From the NCBI GenBank assembly GCA_024509875.1, contig JAMPIV010014151.1, forward strand, positions 186,001 through 250,000: a stretch of DNA of 64,000 bases, read 5' to 3'. The notes under the pieces are model-generated. The model ran no database searches. It saw only the letters and a program-made list of their open reading frames with translations, and was not told where the DNA came from. This document shows, in pieces, positions 12,780 through 23,612 of the stretch (positions are counted from its first letter, which is position 1; every line of letters begins with the position of its first letter). The translations under genes and the position numbers were made by a program. Source of the DNA: Oreohelix idahoensis (Eukaryota > Mollusca > Gastropoda > Stylommatophora > Oreohelicidae).

Positions 12780-12863
12780 TTAAGCCATGCATGTCTAAGT
12801 TCACACTGTCTCACGGTGAAACCGCGAATGGCTCATTAAATCAGTCGAGGTTCCTTAGATGAC
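12780..12863 (+). rRNA. 18S rRNA 5'-end fragment (copy A), non-functional
   Basis: About 84 bases match the start of nuclear 18S rRNA, including the near-universal phrases TTAAGCCATGCATGTCTAAG, GTGAAACCGCGAATGGCTCA and TTAAATCAGT. The variable bases between them resemble gastropod 18S from memory. The match starts about 40 bases into 18S and stops near GATGAC. No further rRNA follows, so this is an inserted fragment, not a gene. Copy A keeps the CCGCG of real 18S where copy B reads CTGCG. Confidence 0.85.
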
Positions 12864-13736
12864 GAGGGCAAGTTCCGTATCCTACTGATTACAGGCGGTT
12901 GCTACTGGTGTCAGACTGTAACGGCCAGACCGTTCCTCAGGCTTCCAGGCCGGGTCTCGCTGCATGGGCAACAGCTTGATCTACAATTGCTCAACCTCAT
13001 GCCACCGAAAGTTATTTCGGGAGGTACGCTCCTATGGTCATTAATGACTGGAAGGGAAGATAGATATTGTCCACACCTCAGTTTGAATTGTGTTTGCTCT
13101 TTTTCTTTATTGACGAGTCCATCTGCCTTCTTTCTTTCAAATATCTTGCGAGTAGCTTCCCCCTATATTGAACTTTCTCATAAATTCGGCAAATCTGTTG
13201 TTGGTTTCTTTATTGAAGCTGAAACTTAATAACTAAAAAAGCTTGCTCTTTTCCGTGATTAATTCCTTATTGCAATGTTTCATCTTTGCACCATTCCCTA
13301 TAATGTTTAATCGGTGTATTTTCTAAACTCCGAAGTTTGTTAAAGTATCTCTCCGTGAGTTCCTGGACATTACGCCCTTCCTCAAGTCCCCCTAGCTCGT
13401 GCACTCATGAGTGACAGTAGAGATCCATGACCTCGTTATGCAGTAGCATGCACAATAAAAACGGGCCATACAAACTTTTCTAGCTGTGTCCACGCCATAC
13501 ATTACAACAAGTGTTTATAGACAGTTTATATGTTTTTTAAACAATTTTATTTAATTTAATATGAACTTTGTTAGGATGTTTCAGATCTTTGAACCCTTGG
13601 CTCACTTGGTTTCAGATGACCTAGGATGCGCAAATTTTGCACACGACCTTCTATTGTGGTACATTTTAAACTATCAAAATTTGAAGATAACCTCAAGTGA
13701 CCTGTCCCTTGTCCGCAATACAAAAATATAAGCAAA
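12864..13736. other. Duplicated non-coding stretch downstream of the 18S fragment (copy A)
   Basis: No gene is recognised. A more GC-rich part at about 12890-13060 might belong to the same retroposed unit as the 18S fragment. The remainder is AT-rich. The 80-codon open frame at 12987-13229 is kept open in copy B, but codon use and composition are not convincing. Confidence 0.4.
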
Positions 13737-14048
13737 ATGTTTTTAAAAGACTACAGCTGTGAAAGGATCACAGAACTTGATGACTTTGTGCACAAAATTG
13801 TGAACAAGATCACAGAACTTGATGACGTTGTACACATATTTGTGAACAAGATCACAGATCGTGATGACGTTGTACACATATTTGTGAACAAGATCACAGA
13901 ACGTGATGACGTTGTACACATATTTGTGAACAAGATCACAGAACTTGATGACGTTGTACACATATTTGTGAACAAGTTCACAGAACGTGATGACGTTGTA
14001 CACATATTTGTGAACAAGATCACAGAGATGACGTACACAAAATTGTAA
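13737..14048 (+). repeat. 42-bp minisatellite, open in frame (103 codons, copy A)
   Basis: Seven tandem units of a 42-base repeat. Because 42 is a multiple of three, the plus strand reads as a 14-residue repeat (KITELDDVVHIFVN with variants) from an ATG at 13737 to a stop at 14046. Copy B has the same start, the same end and three fewer units, so the length change kept the frame. An AATAAA lies about 40 bases downstream. The opposite strand is also open over the array, so this is more likely a minisatellite than a gene. A small repetitive protein cannot be excluded. Confidence 0.8.
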
Positions 14049-14068
14049 ACAGGATCACAGAACTTTTC

Positions 14069-14689
14069 TATTTTTAGTACATTTTAAAAATAAAAGTGTG
14101 TAGCCTAATACGTGGTTTTCCTTTATTTGTTATTACCTAGAACCTAGAAATTACATGATTTCTAGTTTAACCTAACCTAACCTGACCACTGAATAGTTTC
14201 CATGTTTTTTTTTTTTTTAATGTAGTATCCTTATAGTTGTTCAGATAAGCAATTGTTCCTTTATTTTTCGCTCGGACAGAGCAACACTGCTACTTTCATA
14301 CTCGATATTTTAAAATTAGTATAATAAAAGATTACTTTGAGATTTTCTAACGGCTCCTGTTGTTACTTTCGTTAGACCTGTGTTTTATTTTTTTATTTTT
14401 TTAAATTAATGAAGAAAAATATCCCCTTCAACCTCTGATGGGTTATAATTAGGATATATATTGTTTTCAATTCCAAATAATATGAACAACTGCCGATATG
14501 AGAAAGTGGTTGTGTCAAGACAGAAAACAAGGAAAATTTAGTCATAAAGTAGATACTGCGGTAGGGGAGTGAAGTGTTATAGACTAATGACTATATTAGT
14601 TTTATCTTTATGAGATTGAATTACCAGTTCCCTTGCTCGTTGCCTTTGCCTTAAAAAATTCAAGAGGACAGTCAGGTACCCATTTAAAG
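14069..14689. other. AT-rich gene-less stretch (copy A)
   Basis: Nothing recognised beyond poly-T runs and a short CCTAA repeat near 14171-14185, too short to be telomeric. Confidence 0.4.
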
Positions 14690-14790
14690 CTGTTTAAACT
14701 GGAACGTGACGTTAATAGGTTTCGACCCGGAACCTGGTAGCTTTGCTGCAATAGCCAGGCGCACTATCCACTCTGCCAATTCACAGGGAA
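14690..14790 (-). mobile_element. tRNA-derived SINE head (copy A)
   Basis: The minus strand reads like a tRNA: an A-box-like TTGGCAGAGTGGATAGTGCG near 14780-14760 and a B-box-like GGGTCGAAACCT near 14728-14717. Only the RNA polymerase III promoter head is clear; the remainder of the SINE is not delimited. Confidence 0.6.
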
Positions 14791-15220
14791 AACTCGTTGG
14801 AAAAAAAAAAAAAAGAATAAATGAGATGATACGAGAACAAGTCAAAAGCTTCTCGTATGTTGGCAACTTCATAAAATGAGGATGTCATATGCGAAACAGA
14901 AAACGAGAAGAGAGAAGAAAACTGGTAACGCGTAATTCCACATTAGAATGGTAATAATAGTCAAACAAATAATCAATAAATTACAAAATGAACGAACCAA
15001 AGAAATTTGTATTTCATTAGCGTCAAGAAATAGGCAATATTTCTTTTGTTCCTTTACATGTCCGTCATGCAATAATCCCCATAATTATTTATTATAAATT
15101 TATTAATTAAGCGTATGTAACTAACAATGAGACGATCACATCCGCTTTTCTGGAAAATACGGAAGCGATATGCACTGCACCGTGAAAGCTAAATAAAATA
15201 CGCATTAAAGCAACGCATTA
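14791..15220. other. AT-rich gene-less stretch (copy A)
   Basis: Nothing recognised. Relative to copy B, about 455 bases are missing at its right end, just before the 47-bp satellite. Confidence 0.4.
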
Positions 15221-16064
15221 AACACAGTCTTAACCGGCAACATGAAATAGTTAATATTAACATTGATTAAAACAGTCTTAACCGCAACATGAAATAGTTA
15301 ATATTAACATTGATTAAAACAGTCTTAACCGCAACATGAAATAGTTAATATTAACATTGATTAAAACAGTCTTAACCGCAACATGAAATAGTTAATATTA
15401 ACATTGATTAAAACAGTCTTCACCGCAACATGAAATAGTTAATATTAACAATGATTAAAACAGTCTTAACCGCAACATGAAATAGTTAATATTAACATTG
15501 ATTAAAACAGTCTTCACCGCAACATGAAATAGTTAATATTAACATTGATTAAAACAGTCTTAACCGCAACATGAAATAGTTAATATTAACATTGATTAAA
15601 ACAGTCTTAACCGCAACATGAAATAGTTAATATTAACATTGATTAAAACAGTCTTGACCGCAACATGAAATAGTTAATATTAACATTGATTAAAACAGTC
15701 TTAACCGCAACATGAAATAGTTAATATTAACATTGATTAAAACAGTCTTAACCGCAACATGAAATAGTTAATATTAACATTAATTAAAACAGTCTTAACC
15801 GCAACATGAAATAGTTAATATTAACATTGATTAAAACAGTCTTAACCGCAACATGAAATAGTTAATATCAACATTAATTAAAACAGTCTTAACCGCAACA
15901 TGAAATAGTTAATATTAACATTGATTAAAACAGTCTTAACCGCAACATGAAATAGTTAATATTAACATTCAATTAAAACAGTCTTAACCGCAACATGAAA
16001 TAGTTAATATTAACATTGATTAAAACAGTCTTAACCGCAACATGAAATAGTTAATATTAACATT
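15221..16064. repeat. 47-bp satellite array, about 18 units (copy A)
   Basis: Highly homogeneous head-to-tail units of 47 bases, each containing GTCTTAACCGCAACATGAAA and a perfect 12-base palindrome GTTAATATTAAC. Only scattered single-base variants are seen, for example GTCTTCACC and an extra G in CCGGCAAC. Homogeneity is higher than in the flanking DNA, suggesting recent expansion or conversion. Confidence 0.95.
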
Positions 16065-16146
16065 GCATTCACAAATTAATACAAACATATATACATATAG
16101 ACCAACAGGGAGAGAGGGCAGTTGGGGGAGTGGGGGGGGGGATAAT

Positions 16147-16310
16147 TAGGGCCGGTGCTACCATTAGGCCAACTAGGCGGCCACCTATGGCGCAGACCTC
16201 AGAGGGGCGCAAAGTGTAGAGTGTCAGTGTGTTAAGAGAGTGAGAAGTGTGAGAAACCAGACTAATTACTTAGCCTAGCCTAGGGCGCAAAATAGTCTGC
16301 ACCGGTCCTG
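16147..16310. mobile_element. hAT-like MITE, 164 bp (copy A)
   Basis: The ends are inverted repeats (AGGGCCGGTGC and GCACCGGTCCT). They are flanked by an 8-base near-perfect target duplication, GGGATAAT at 16139-16146 and GGGGTAAT at 16311-16318, the length typical of hAT transposons. It has no coding capacity. The inner TATGGCGCA and AGGGCGCAAA phrases resemble common hAT-derived elements. Confidence 0.75.
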
Positions 16311-16479
16311 GGGGTAATGAAGTAATTGCATATTAAAAAATAAAGTTGGCAGCTGTAGCATGTAGTAGTAAATGCTCAGGAAAACACTGCATTAATTGGA
16401 GCAGAGATTTCTCGGGTGCATTTTCAAGTGAAAATATAGGAGATATGAGAAGTGTCATAACTATTTCTTCTTGAATCCT

Positions 16480-16825
16480 TAGTTCCTGACTGACAAAGCA
16501 GTCAGAGGCCATCACGCCTAGTGGTGTCTTGTAGGGAAGCAACAAACTGTCCCCATTTTGCTATGTTGGTGGCCATCATCGTGCCGTACGCCAAACTTTA
16601 GTTCATGCTTTTCATCTCAAATTTTACTGTTCTCTGTCAGGTTGTCTTTGGTCTGTCTCTCTTTCGCCGTCCTTCTGGAAGCTATAGCATAGCAGTTCTG
16701 GTGATGGTGTTAGGATCTCTTCTGAGGACATGGCCGACCCAGTTCCAGCGTCTCTCTGCAATGATGGTGTGCATGCCTTTTTGACTGCACCGTTTGTCAT
16801 AACTGTATGGCGCAAAAGTTTTTCA
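16480..16825 (-). pseudogene. Second LINE 3' end, RT C-terminal fragment (copy A)
   Basis: The minus strand encodes AERRWNWVGHVLRRDPNTI, then LPEGRRKRDRPKTT, and further down AKWGQFVASLQDTTRRDGL, the C-terminal signature of the same LINE family as the larger element at 41545-44578. Stops and small changes interrupt it. This is a different LINE from the tail at 9845-10380. It is a useful in-window reference for judging substitutions in the larger element. Confidence 0.82.
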
Positions 16826-16869
16826 ATTTAAAAAAAAGCAGTTAGATGAAAGAATAAAGGCTCTTGAAA

Positions 16870-16891
16870 TTATATATATATATATATATTT

Positions 16892-16977
<86 letters not shown>

Positions 16978-16982
16978 TGAGT

Positions 16983-17016
<34 letters not shown>
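16870..17016. repeat. (TA)n-(GA)n compound microsatellite (copy A)
   Basis: A short TA run followed by GA repeats with interruptions. In copy B the corresponding TA run is the insertion site of the Tigger-like element. Confidence 0.92.
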
Positions 17017-17019
<3 letters not shown>

Positions 17020-17404
17020 AAGGCACATCTCACCCTTTGAACAGAAATTATTGTAGCTTTAAGGAGATTTAACGCCTGAATCACCAAGAGCTAACGCTCA
17101 GTGACACTGGATCAAAGTCAAGTCAACGCCTGAAAACTATAATTGAAAGTAAACGTGCAAGAAGACAGAGTATAGACAGGCGGGAGGATAACATCAAGAG
17201 ATGGATATGATCAAATCTATCAGTGTACCATCAAGACTAGAGTATGTTAGTATGCAAGACAAATTATTATGTTAATATTTTCGACATAGTGTCTAATAAA
17301 GAACACAACATGCTGATTATAAATTTGTTTTTCGGTCATTCATCAGGTGAACACGGTTAAAGGGAAATAACTTAGAAAGATGGAAATCCATGCATGCTAT
17401 ATCA
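17017..17404. other. Gene-less stretch (copy A)
   Basis: Nothing recognised. A 137-base segment found in copy B just before the candidate exon is absent here. Confidence 0.4.
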
Positions 17405-17542
17405 GAACATGCTTGCTGCTTCCTCAAGCATGTCTTAAGAGGCGACCAATATGAGTTTGTGCATGAAGCTTGCAACCTGATCATGCAAGACAAATTGCAA
17501 CAGAAATCACCACTACTAGAGCACATAAATGCTTTGGTACAG
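17405..17542 (+). pseudogene. Candidate host exon fragment (copy A, 5' part missing)
   Basis: 46 open codons reading EHACCFLKHVLRGDQYEFVH and on to LLEHINALVQ, ending at a splice-donor-like CAG/GTTTGA. The stretch is identical to copy B, although nearby DNA differs. A deletion removes the part that in copy B carries an acceptor-like site and ten more codons. I do not recognise the protein. It could be a chance open frame. Confidence 0.3.
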
Positions 17543-17639
17543 GTTTGATGCATGCGGATCAAGCTGCATATTTGGCTCCATGCTTCGGAAGGAGCGGAAA
17601 GAGGAGTAATAATCATTTTAGACAAATATCTATCAGACG

Positions 17640-17830
17640 AGCGTCCGATTGACAAAGTGGTTAGAACGCTGGTCTCTCGTGGCAAATGTGTTCCGATTCA
17701 TGGTATTGTCACGCTCCAGTCTACCCAGATGTAAATGGGTACCTGGCCTTTCTCTTGAGAAAGAAAAAGGCAGCTAGGAAAGAAACTTGTCACCGCCACC
17801 TCTCAAATAGCAGATACTGCCACAGAGGAG
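17640..17830 (+). mobile_element. tRNA-derived SINE (copy A)
   Basis: The head shows an A-box-like TGACAAAGTGGTTAGAACGC and a B-box-like GTTCCGATTCAT (GTTCGATTCAT in copy B), then a body containing CCCAGATGTAAATGGGTACC. The layout is of a polymerase III SINE with a Ser/Leu-like tRNA head. The 3' limit is approximate. Confidence 0.7.
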
Positions 17831-19792
17831 AAAAGTGTTAGAGACTTCACTATGTTAAGTCCAGCTTTACGAGGTTATGAGTCCACCTTCCTTCTCCGCC
17901 TCTTTTGCCTTTGCAATGTTTTAAAATCGCTGAAGAATACCCACTTATCAAACTGGGTTCATCTGGTTATAGTCACCTTGGTAACTAAAGGATTATTTCT
18001 CTTATATTGTCGCTGCCCAATCCACGGAAAAAAAAACACATCCACAACACAACAATACAAATTTTTTTTTACTACTTTCTTTTATTTTTAAAATATCTAT
18101 TTTAAAAACATACTTAAATGTGATTATGAGAGGATATTGCAAATGTATGCTGTTATATTACTTGTATAATGATACATGCCTAAATAATGCTTGAAGTAAA
18201 TGTGAGGATGAAAGGATACATTATGCACGGTGTGACAAACGAGCGCCAAGTCTTATCGCTCTCTTTTCCATCATCTTTCTTCATGGCATTTTCAACCACA
18301 TTTTGCATTTGCATCGTTGCTAAAGTTATCTTGTTAATCACGACTGGACTTCAAACTATAACTTAACGCTCCTTTGATTCATGTTCCCACCTTGCGGAAC
18401 ACACCTGGCTTTATTGTTATCTCGTGAAACACCAGCTTGGTCATAATCAGAACTTCTTTGATATCCGTGTAAATATCGTCAGACATGCCACCTTGGCGCA
18501 TTGATTATTTTGGACTGCGCCCGGTCGACACAATATGGTAGTTATTTCATGGCTAAGCCGCTGTTTAAACAAAAGGTGGTCACTACCTGGCAGCACAATA
18601 GCCAGCGCGCCGGGGCACGGACAACAACGTTTGTTTCTAGATGGTAAAAAGATGTGAACAAGGAGATTAGGGAAAACTGTCTCACAAAGGATGACAGGAA
18701 ATGCAGGAAAGCGACATTGGACGTAACATTTGTGACAGGAGAAGGCAGATGATATTTTATTAACAAGCCAATTAGAAAACACCGGGTTGTCATGCAAACT
18801 AACCCATAGCACGGAATTGAACGTTTGTGGCGAAAAGCCCACCCACGTGTATCCAGTGACACGCCCTGACGGGGACAAGAGAGAGCCAAGGCCTAAGCCA
18901 CATTATGGAGGCCTAGCGATTGGTTTAGAGGCGGAGTTTCACGTCACAAGCAAGATATGGGAACATATGGGCGATTTATGAATATAATGTACCGCAGAGT
19001 CTGCAAGAGAGCAGTTACAGTTTCAACAGTGCGGTGTAGATAATATCCCAGAGCGTATTCTGCAATGAATTCAGTGTGGATAAAATAATTCATGTATGTG
19101 GTGTATTGTGTTCTTAACGGAGTTTGCGAACGGGAAAAGAAGTCCAACAGAAGTCTGAGTCTACACATTACGTGTTTGGCGTCTACCAGAATGAATCTAG
19201 CAACGTGTAAGTCTGGATAGCAGAATTAGCAATTTAGTACAGCCTTCGCTTCCTCAGTTAAGAAGGACGATTTCTCGCCCACGTTTTACACTGAGATTGC
19301 GCAGCATTTTATTCACCTGCTTATCGAATACTCACGAATTGATTACATATTCAAATATCAAGTTCAACTCACTCGAAAGTTTACCGCATGAGTCAAGCTA
19401 ACGCACGCACAAGTTGACTCTCATATTTATAGCAAGTTCAACACACTCCGAAGAGCGCATTTTGAGAATCAAGATACCATATTTACAAGCTGATTCACAT
19501 ATACAGCTAGCAAGCTGACCTTACTCCTAAGCATATTTTATGAATCAAAAGTACATACTCACGTTGTTGAGTCTGCATACCAAGATCATTTCGTGTAAGA
19601 GCGCCAGTTAGTCTGCATACCAAGATCATTTCGTGTAAGAGCACCAGTCTAGCCAGTGTCTCTCAGGGATTAGACAGCAGTCATTTTCTTAAGGCAACAG
19701 TCAACGATTTGTCAACGCTACAGAGATAGTGCCAAACATTGAAGGACTGTATATCGTCAAAGTTCGCATTGCACAAAAGCTGTCATCAGTAC
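17831..19792. other. Duplicated gene-less region (copy A)
   Basis: No gene is recognised. Around 18915-18995 there are promoter-like features (inverted CCAAT box GATTGG, CRE-like TCACGTCA, AATATAAT) that are kept in copy B, but no linked coding region is visible. A 43-base phrase starting GTCTGCATACCAAGATCATT is tandemly doubled near 19585-19650 and single in copy B. Confidence 0.4.
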
Positions 19793-19794
19793 GT

Positions 19795-20340
19795 AGAATG
19801 TGTGATTCCTATATATACACACATTGGGATTCTCGCCGGTGCTAAGGAGTTCGTGCACTCTGCTGAGATCCTCCTTGTATGATCTAAGGGACGAAATCGG
19901 AGCACTGATGGAGTAGTCCGTGTGCAATGAAGATAGTCCTTCAAACAAAACGATACCAAACCTCCAAAAGCTATATATAATACATAATGATGTACTACAG
20001 TATCTGTATTCTGACAAACAATAAATGTGCCAGAAGTTTGTGTTCTGATCGTGTAAATATCCTTGATTTTACCACGTCCTTTAGGCCCGCTAATCCTGAA
20101 ATATTTCCTTTCCAGGCCAGTTCTAAAAATTTTCCGAACTCTGGTCTTGAAAATTGCCACTTTGTGCATTTCATTAACGCCGTTTTAATACAACTTCCTG
20201 GTTTGGTGTAGTTTTAAGGACCATCTTCATTGCACACGGACAACCCCATCAGTGCTCTGATCTCCTTCCGTAGATCACTCAAGGAGGATCTCAGCACAGT
20301 GCACGAACTGCGTAGCACCGGCGAGGATCCCGAATGTGTG
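19795..20340. mobile_element. Fold-back element, both outer ends missing (copy B)
   Basis: Matches 9193-9755. The left arm begins at the duplication junction, so its outermost bases are absent. The right arm stops at about 20340, where roughly 110 bases present in copy A (to about 9865) are gone. The interior open frame on the minus strand (HKVAIFKTRVRKIFRTGLE) is retained. Confidence 0.6.
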
Positions 20341-20344
20341 TATT

Positions 20345-20860
20345 AATAATAATAATAGCCCCTTTAGTCATAACTGACTATGGGAATGCACCCCTGATGT
20401 GACAGCCTTCAGCTGCTTATTTTCCTGGTGAACAATTTCGACGTTTTCTCCTCGCTTCAGCTTGCCGTGAGAGCTTCTTTTCGCCTAATCTAAGCTGGTG
20501 CCGTAGATAGCTTCGCCACTTGTTACAATCAGCAGCTTCATCCTCCCATGTTGCTAGATTTATGTCCAGCGTCCTCATATCTTTGTGCACACATCTTTGA
20601 ACCTCAGCTGCGGCCGCCCAACTGTTCTTTTGCCATCTGTAAGTTTCCCATGGAAGATATCTTGCGGGGTGCGACCATCTTCCATGCTATGGACATGGTC
20701 AGGCCAGCGTAGTCCGCACTGCCTAAGCAGTGTATACATGCATTGAAAGCCAGCACATGACAGCACCTTGACATTTGTCACTGTGCTTTCGTGAAATACC
20801 AAGGATGTGGCTTAGACACCGTAGATGGAAGGTATGGAGCCTTCTTTCTTGATTTGCGAA
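20345..20860 (-). pseudogene. LINE 3' end, RT C-terminal fragment (copy B)
   Basis: Copy of 9845-10380 with the same LLRQCGLRWPDHVHSMEDGR and GKRTVGRPQLRFKDVC motifs. It retains bases lost in copy A (VKVLSCAGFQCMYTLLRQ reads through), so it is nearer the ancestral LINE at that point. Stops still follow the last motif. Confidence 0.85.
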
Positions 20861-21117
20861 CATAATGATTATTTCCTTGACGTAATACCGTCTTATTCGT
20901 TATGTTCACTCTCATATAGCCACATCTATTTCTCTAATAGTTTATCGTCTGTCTCAGGCTTCTCTCATTGCCATACAGCTTTCCCCTGAAAGGGTCTGCA
21001 GAACGCCACGCTGCCAACTTGTTTCTTTCCAAGAGCCGACATTCTTGGAGAAATTGTTATGTTGTTTGGTTGTCTACACCACATAGACAAGAATCTGTGT
21101 GTCCGATCTTTAATTTC

Positions 21118-21566
21118 TTGCATAGATAAGTCTGCCAAGATAAGTTTCCATAGATAAATCTGCAAAGATAAGTCTGCAGAGATAAGTCTGCAGAGATAAA
21201 TCTGCATAGATACATCTGCATAGATGAGTCTGAAAAGATGAATCTGCTTAGATGAGTCGGCATAGAGGAGTGTGCATTGATGAGTCTGCATAGACGAGTC
21301 GGCATAGATGAGTCTGCATTGATGAGTCTGCACAGATGCATCTGCTTAAATGGGTCTGCTTAGATAAGTCGGCATAGAGGAGTCTGCATAGATGAGTCTG
21401 GATAGATGAATCTGCATAGATAGTCTGCACAGATTAATCAGCATAGATGAATCTGCATAGATAGTCTGCACAGATTAATCAGCATAGATGAATCTGCGTA
21501 GATGAGTCTGCATAGATGAGTCTGCATAAATGGGTCTGCATAAATGGGTCTGCATAGATTAATGTG
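21118..21566. repeat. Minisatellite, 14-bp period (copy B)
   Basis: Same 14-base motif as at 10640-11080, with local unit gains and losses; a block near 21405-21490 is doubled relative to copy A. Confidence 0.9.
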
Positions 21567-21687
21567 CGTAGTTCAGTTCGCAGTCTCGGTTGTCTAAAAT
21601 GTATCACTTGATATCTTCTTGACAAGGAGAAGTATACTTTTGGTATATCAGGCTATTTTTGTTACCTATGCCATTTTTCTTCGAAGC

Positions 21688-21689
21688 TA
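21688..21689. other. Empty Tc1 target site (TA)
   Basis: The flanks CGAAGC and TTTTCATTATTGC match those around the Tc1-like insertion in copy A, with a single TA between them, as expected of a site that was never occupied. Confidence 0.9.
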
Positions 21690-21727
21690 TTTTCATTATT
21701 GCTTTTATCTCCTTGTATATTGTCCAC

Positions 21728-21811
21728 TTAAGCCATGCATGTCTAAGTTCACACTGTCTCACGGTGAAACTGCGAATGGCTCATTAAATCAGTCGAGGTT
21801 CCTTAAATGAC
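21728..21811 (+). rRNA. 18S rRNA 5'-end fragment (copy B), non-functional
   Basis: Same 84-base segment as at 12780-12863, with two changes away from the 18S sequence (CTGCG for CCGCG, TTAAATGAC for TTAGATGAC). Confidence 0.83.
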
Positions 21812-22683
21812 GAGGGCAAGTTCTGTATCCTACTGATGACCGGCGGTTGCTACTAGTGTCAGACTGTAACGGCCAGACCGTTCCTCAGGCTTCCAGGCCG
21901 GGTCTCGCTGCATGGGCAACAGCTTGATCTACAATTGCCCAACCTCGTGCCACCGACAGTTATTTCGGGAATTACGCTCCTATGGTCAGTAATGACTGGA
22001 AGGGAAGATAGATATTGTCCACACCTCAGTTTGAATTGTGTTTGCTCTTTTTCTTTATTGACGAGTCCATCTGCCTTCTTTCTTTCAAATATCTTGCGAG
22101 TAGCTTCCCCTTATATTCAACTTTCTCATAAATTCGGCAAATCTGTTGTTGGTTTCTTTATTGAAGCTGAAACTTAATAACTAAAAAAAGCTTGCTCTTT
22201 TCCGTGATTAATTCCTTAATTAAATTTTTCATCTTTGCACTACTCCCTATAATGTTTAAACGGTGTATTTTCTAAACTCCGAAGTTTGTTAAAGTATCTC
22301 TCCGTGTGTTCCTGGACATTACGCCCTTCCTCAAGTCCCCTAGCTCGTGCACTCATGAGTGACAGTAGAGATCCGTGACCTTATTATGCAGTAGCATGCA
22401 CAATAAAAACGGGCATACAAACTTTTCTAGCTGTGTCCACGCCATACATTACAAGTAGTGTTTATAGACAGTTTATATGTTTTTTAAACAATTTTATTTT
22501 ATTTAATATGAACTTTGTTAGGATGTTTCAGATCTTTGAACCCTTGGCTCACTTGGTTTCAGATGACCTAGGATGCTTAAATTTTGTACACGACCTTCTA
22601 TTGTGGTACATTTTAAACTATCAAAATTTGAAGATAACCTCGAGTGACCTGTCCCTTGTCCGCAATACAAAAATATAAGCAAA
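21812..22683. other. Duplicated non-coding stretch (copy B)
   Basis: Counterpart of 12864-13736. No gene is recognised. Confidence 0.4.
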
Positions 22684-22869
22684 ATGTTTTTAAAAGACTA
22701 CAGCTGTGAAAGGATCACAGAACTTGATGACTTTGTGCACAAAATTGTGAACAAGATCACAGAACTTGATGACGTTGTACACATATTTGTGAACAAGATC
22801 ACAGAACGTGATGACGTTGTACACATATTTGTGAACAAGATCACAGAGATGACGTACACAAAATTGTAA
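22684..22869 (+). repeat. 42-bp minisatellite, open in frame (61 codons, copy B)
   Basis: Same start (MFLKDYSCERITELDD) and same end (KITEMTYTKL) as the copy A array, with four instead of seven units. The reading frame is unbroken in both. Confidence 0.8.
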
Positions 22870-23515
22870 ACAGGATCACAGAACTTTTCTATTTATAGTA
22901 CATTTTAAAAATAAAAGTGTGTAGCCTAATACGTGGTTTTCCTTTATTTGTTATTACCTAGAACCTAGAAATTACATGATTTCTAGTTTAACCTAACCTA
23001 ACCTGACCACTGAATAGTTTCCATGTTTTTGTTTTTTTAATGTAGTATCCTTATAGTTGTTCAGATAAGCAATTGTTCCTTTATTTTTCGCTCGGACAGA
23101 GCAACACTGCTACTTTCATACTCGATATTTTTAAATTAGTATAATAAAAGATTACTTTGAGATTTTCTAACGGCTCCTGTTGTTACTTTCGTTAGACCTG
23201 TGTTTTTTTTATTTATTTTTTTATTTTTTTAAATTAATGAAGAAAAATATCTCGTTCAACCTCTGATGGGTTATAATTAGGATATATATTGTTTTCAATT
23301 CCAAATAATATGAACAACTGCCGATATGAGAAAGTGGTTGTGTCAAGACAGAAAACAAGGAAAATTTAGTCATAAAGTAGATACTGATGTAGAGAAGTGA
23401 AGTGGTATAGACTAATGACTATATTAGTTTCATCTTTATGAGATTGAATTACCAGTTCCCTTGCTCATTGCCTTTGCCTTAAAAAATTCAAGAGGACAGT
23501 CAGGTACCCATTTAA
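22870..23515. other. AT-rich gene-less stretch (copy B)
   Basis: Counterpart of 14069-14689. Nothing recognised. Confidence 0.4.
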
Positions 23516-23612
23516 AGCTGTCTAAACTGGAACATGACGTTAAAAGGTTTCGACCCGGAACCTGGTAGCTTTGCAGCAATAGCCAGGCGCTCTATCCACT
23601 CTGCCAATTCAC
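23516..23612 (-). mobile_element. tRNA-derived SINE head (copy B)
   Basis: Counterpart of 14690-14790, with the same A-box-like GGCAGAGTGGATAGAGCGCC and B-box-like GGGTCGAAACCT on the minus strand. Confidence 0.6.

Larger units (their letters stand above)
9193..19794 (+). repeat. Tandem segmental duplication, copy A
   Basis: The whole interval recurs in the same orientation and module order at 19795-30857. The junction is abrupt: copy A ends CATCAGTACG and copy B begins at once with TAGAATGTGTGATTCC, the same phrase that opens copy A at 9193. Copy B likewise ends CACCAGTACG before unrelated DNA. In a 230-base stretch of the LINE tail compared by eye I see 3 mismatches. Copy A uniquely contains the Tc1-like element, three extra 42-bp repeat units and a 43-bp local duplication near 19585-19650. 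Confidence 0.92.

Noticed and set aside
14171..14185. CCTAA repeats as a telomere trace
   Set aside because: Only about two to three units, also not the expected TTAGGG-type array.
15221..16064. Regular 47-bp array as a CRISPR
   Set aside because: Units are identical throughout with no variable spacers, in a eukaryotic repeat context.
17317..17685. Minus-strand 122-codon frame opposite the candidate exon
   Set aside because: Shadow frame; no domain, and the plus strand has the splice-like signals.
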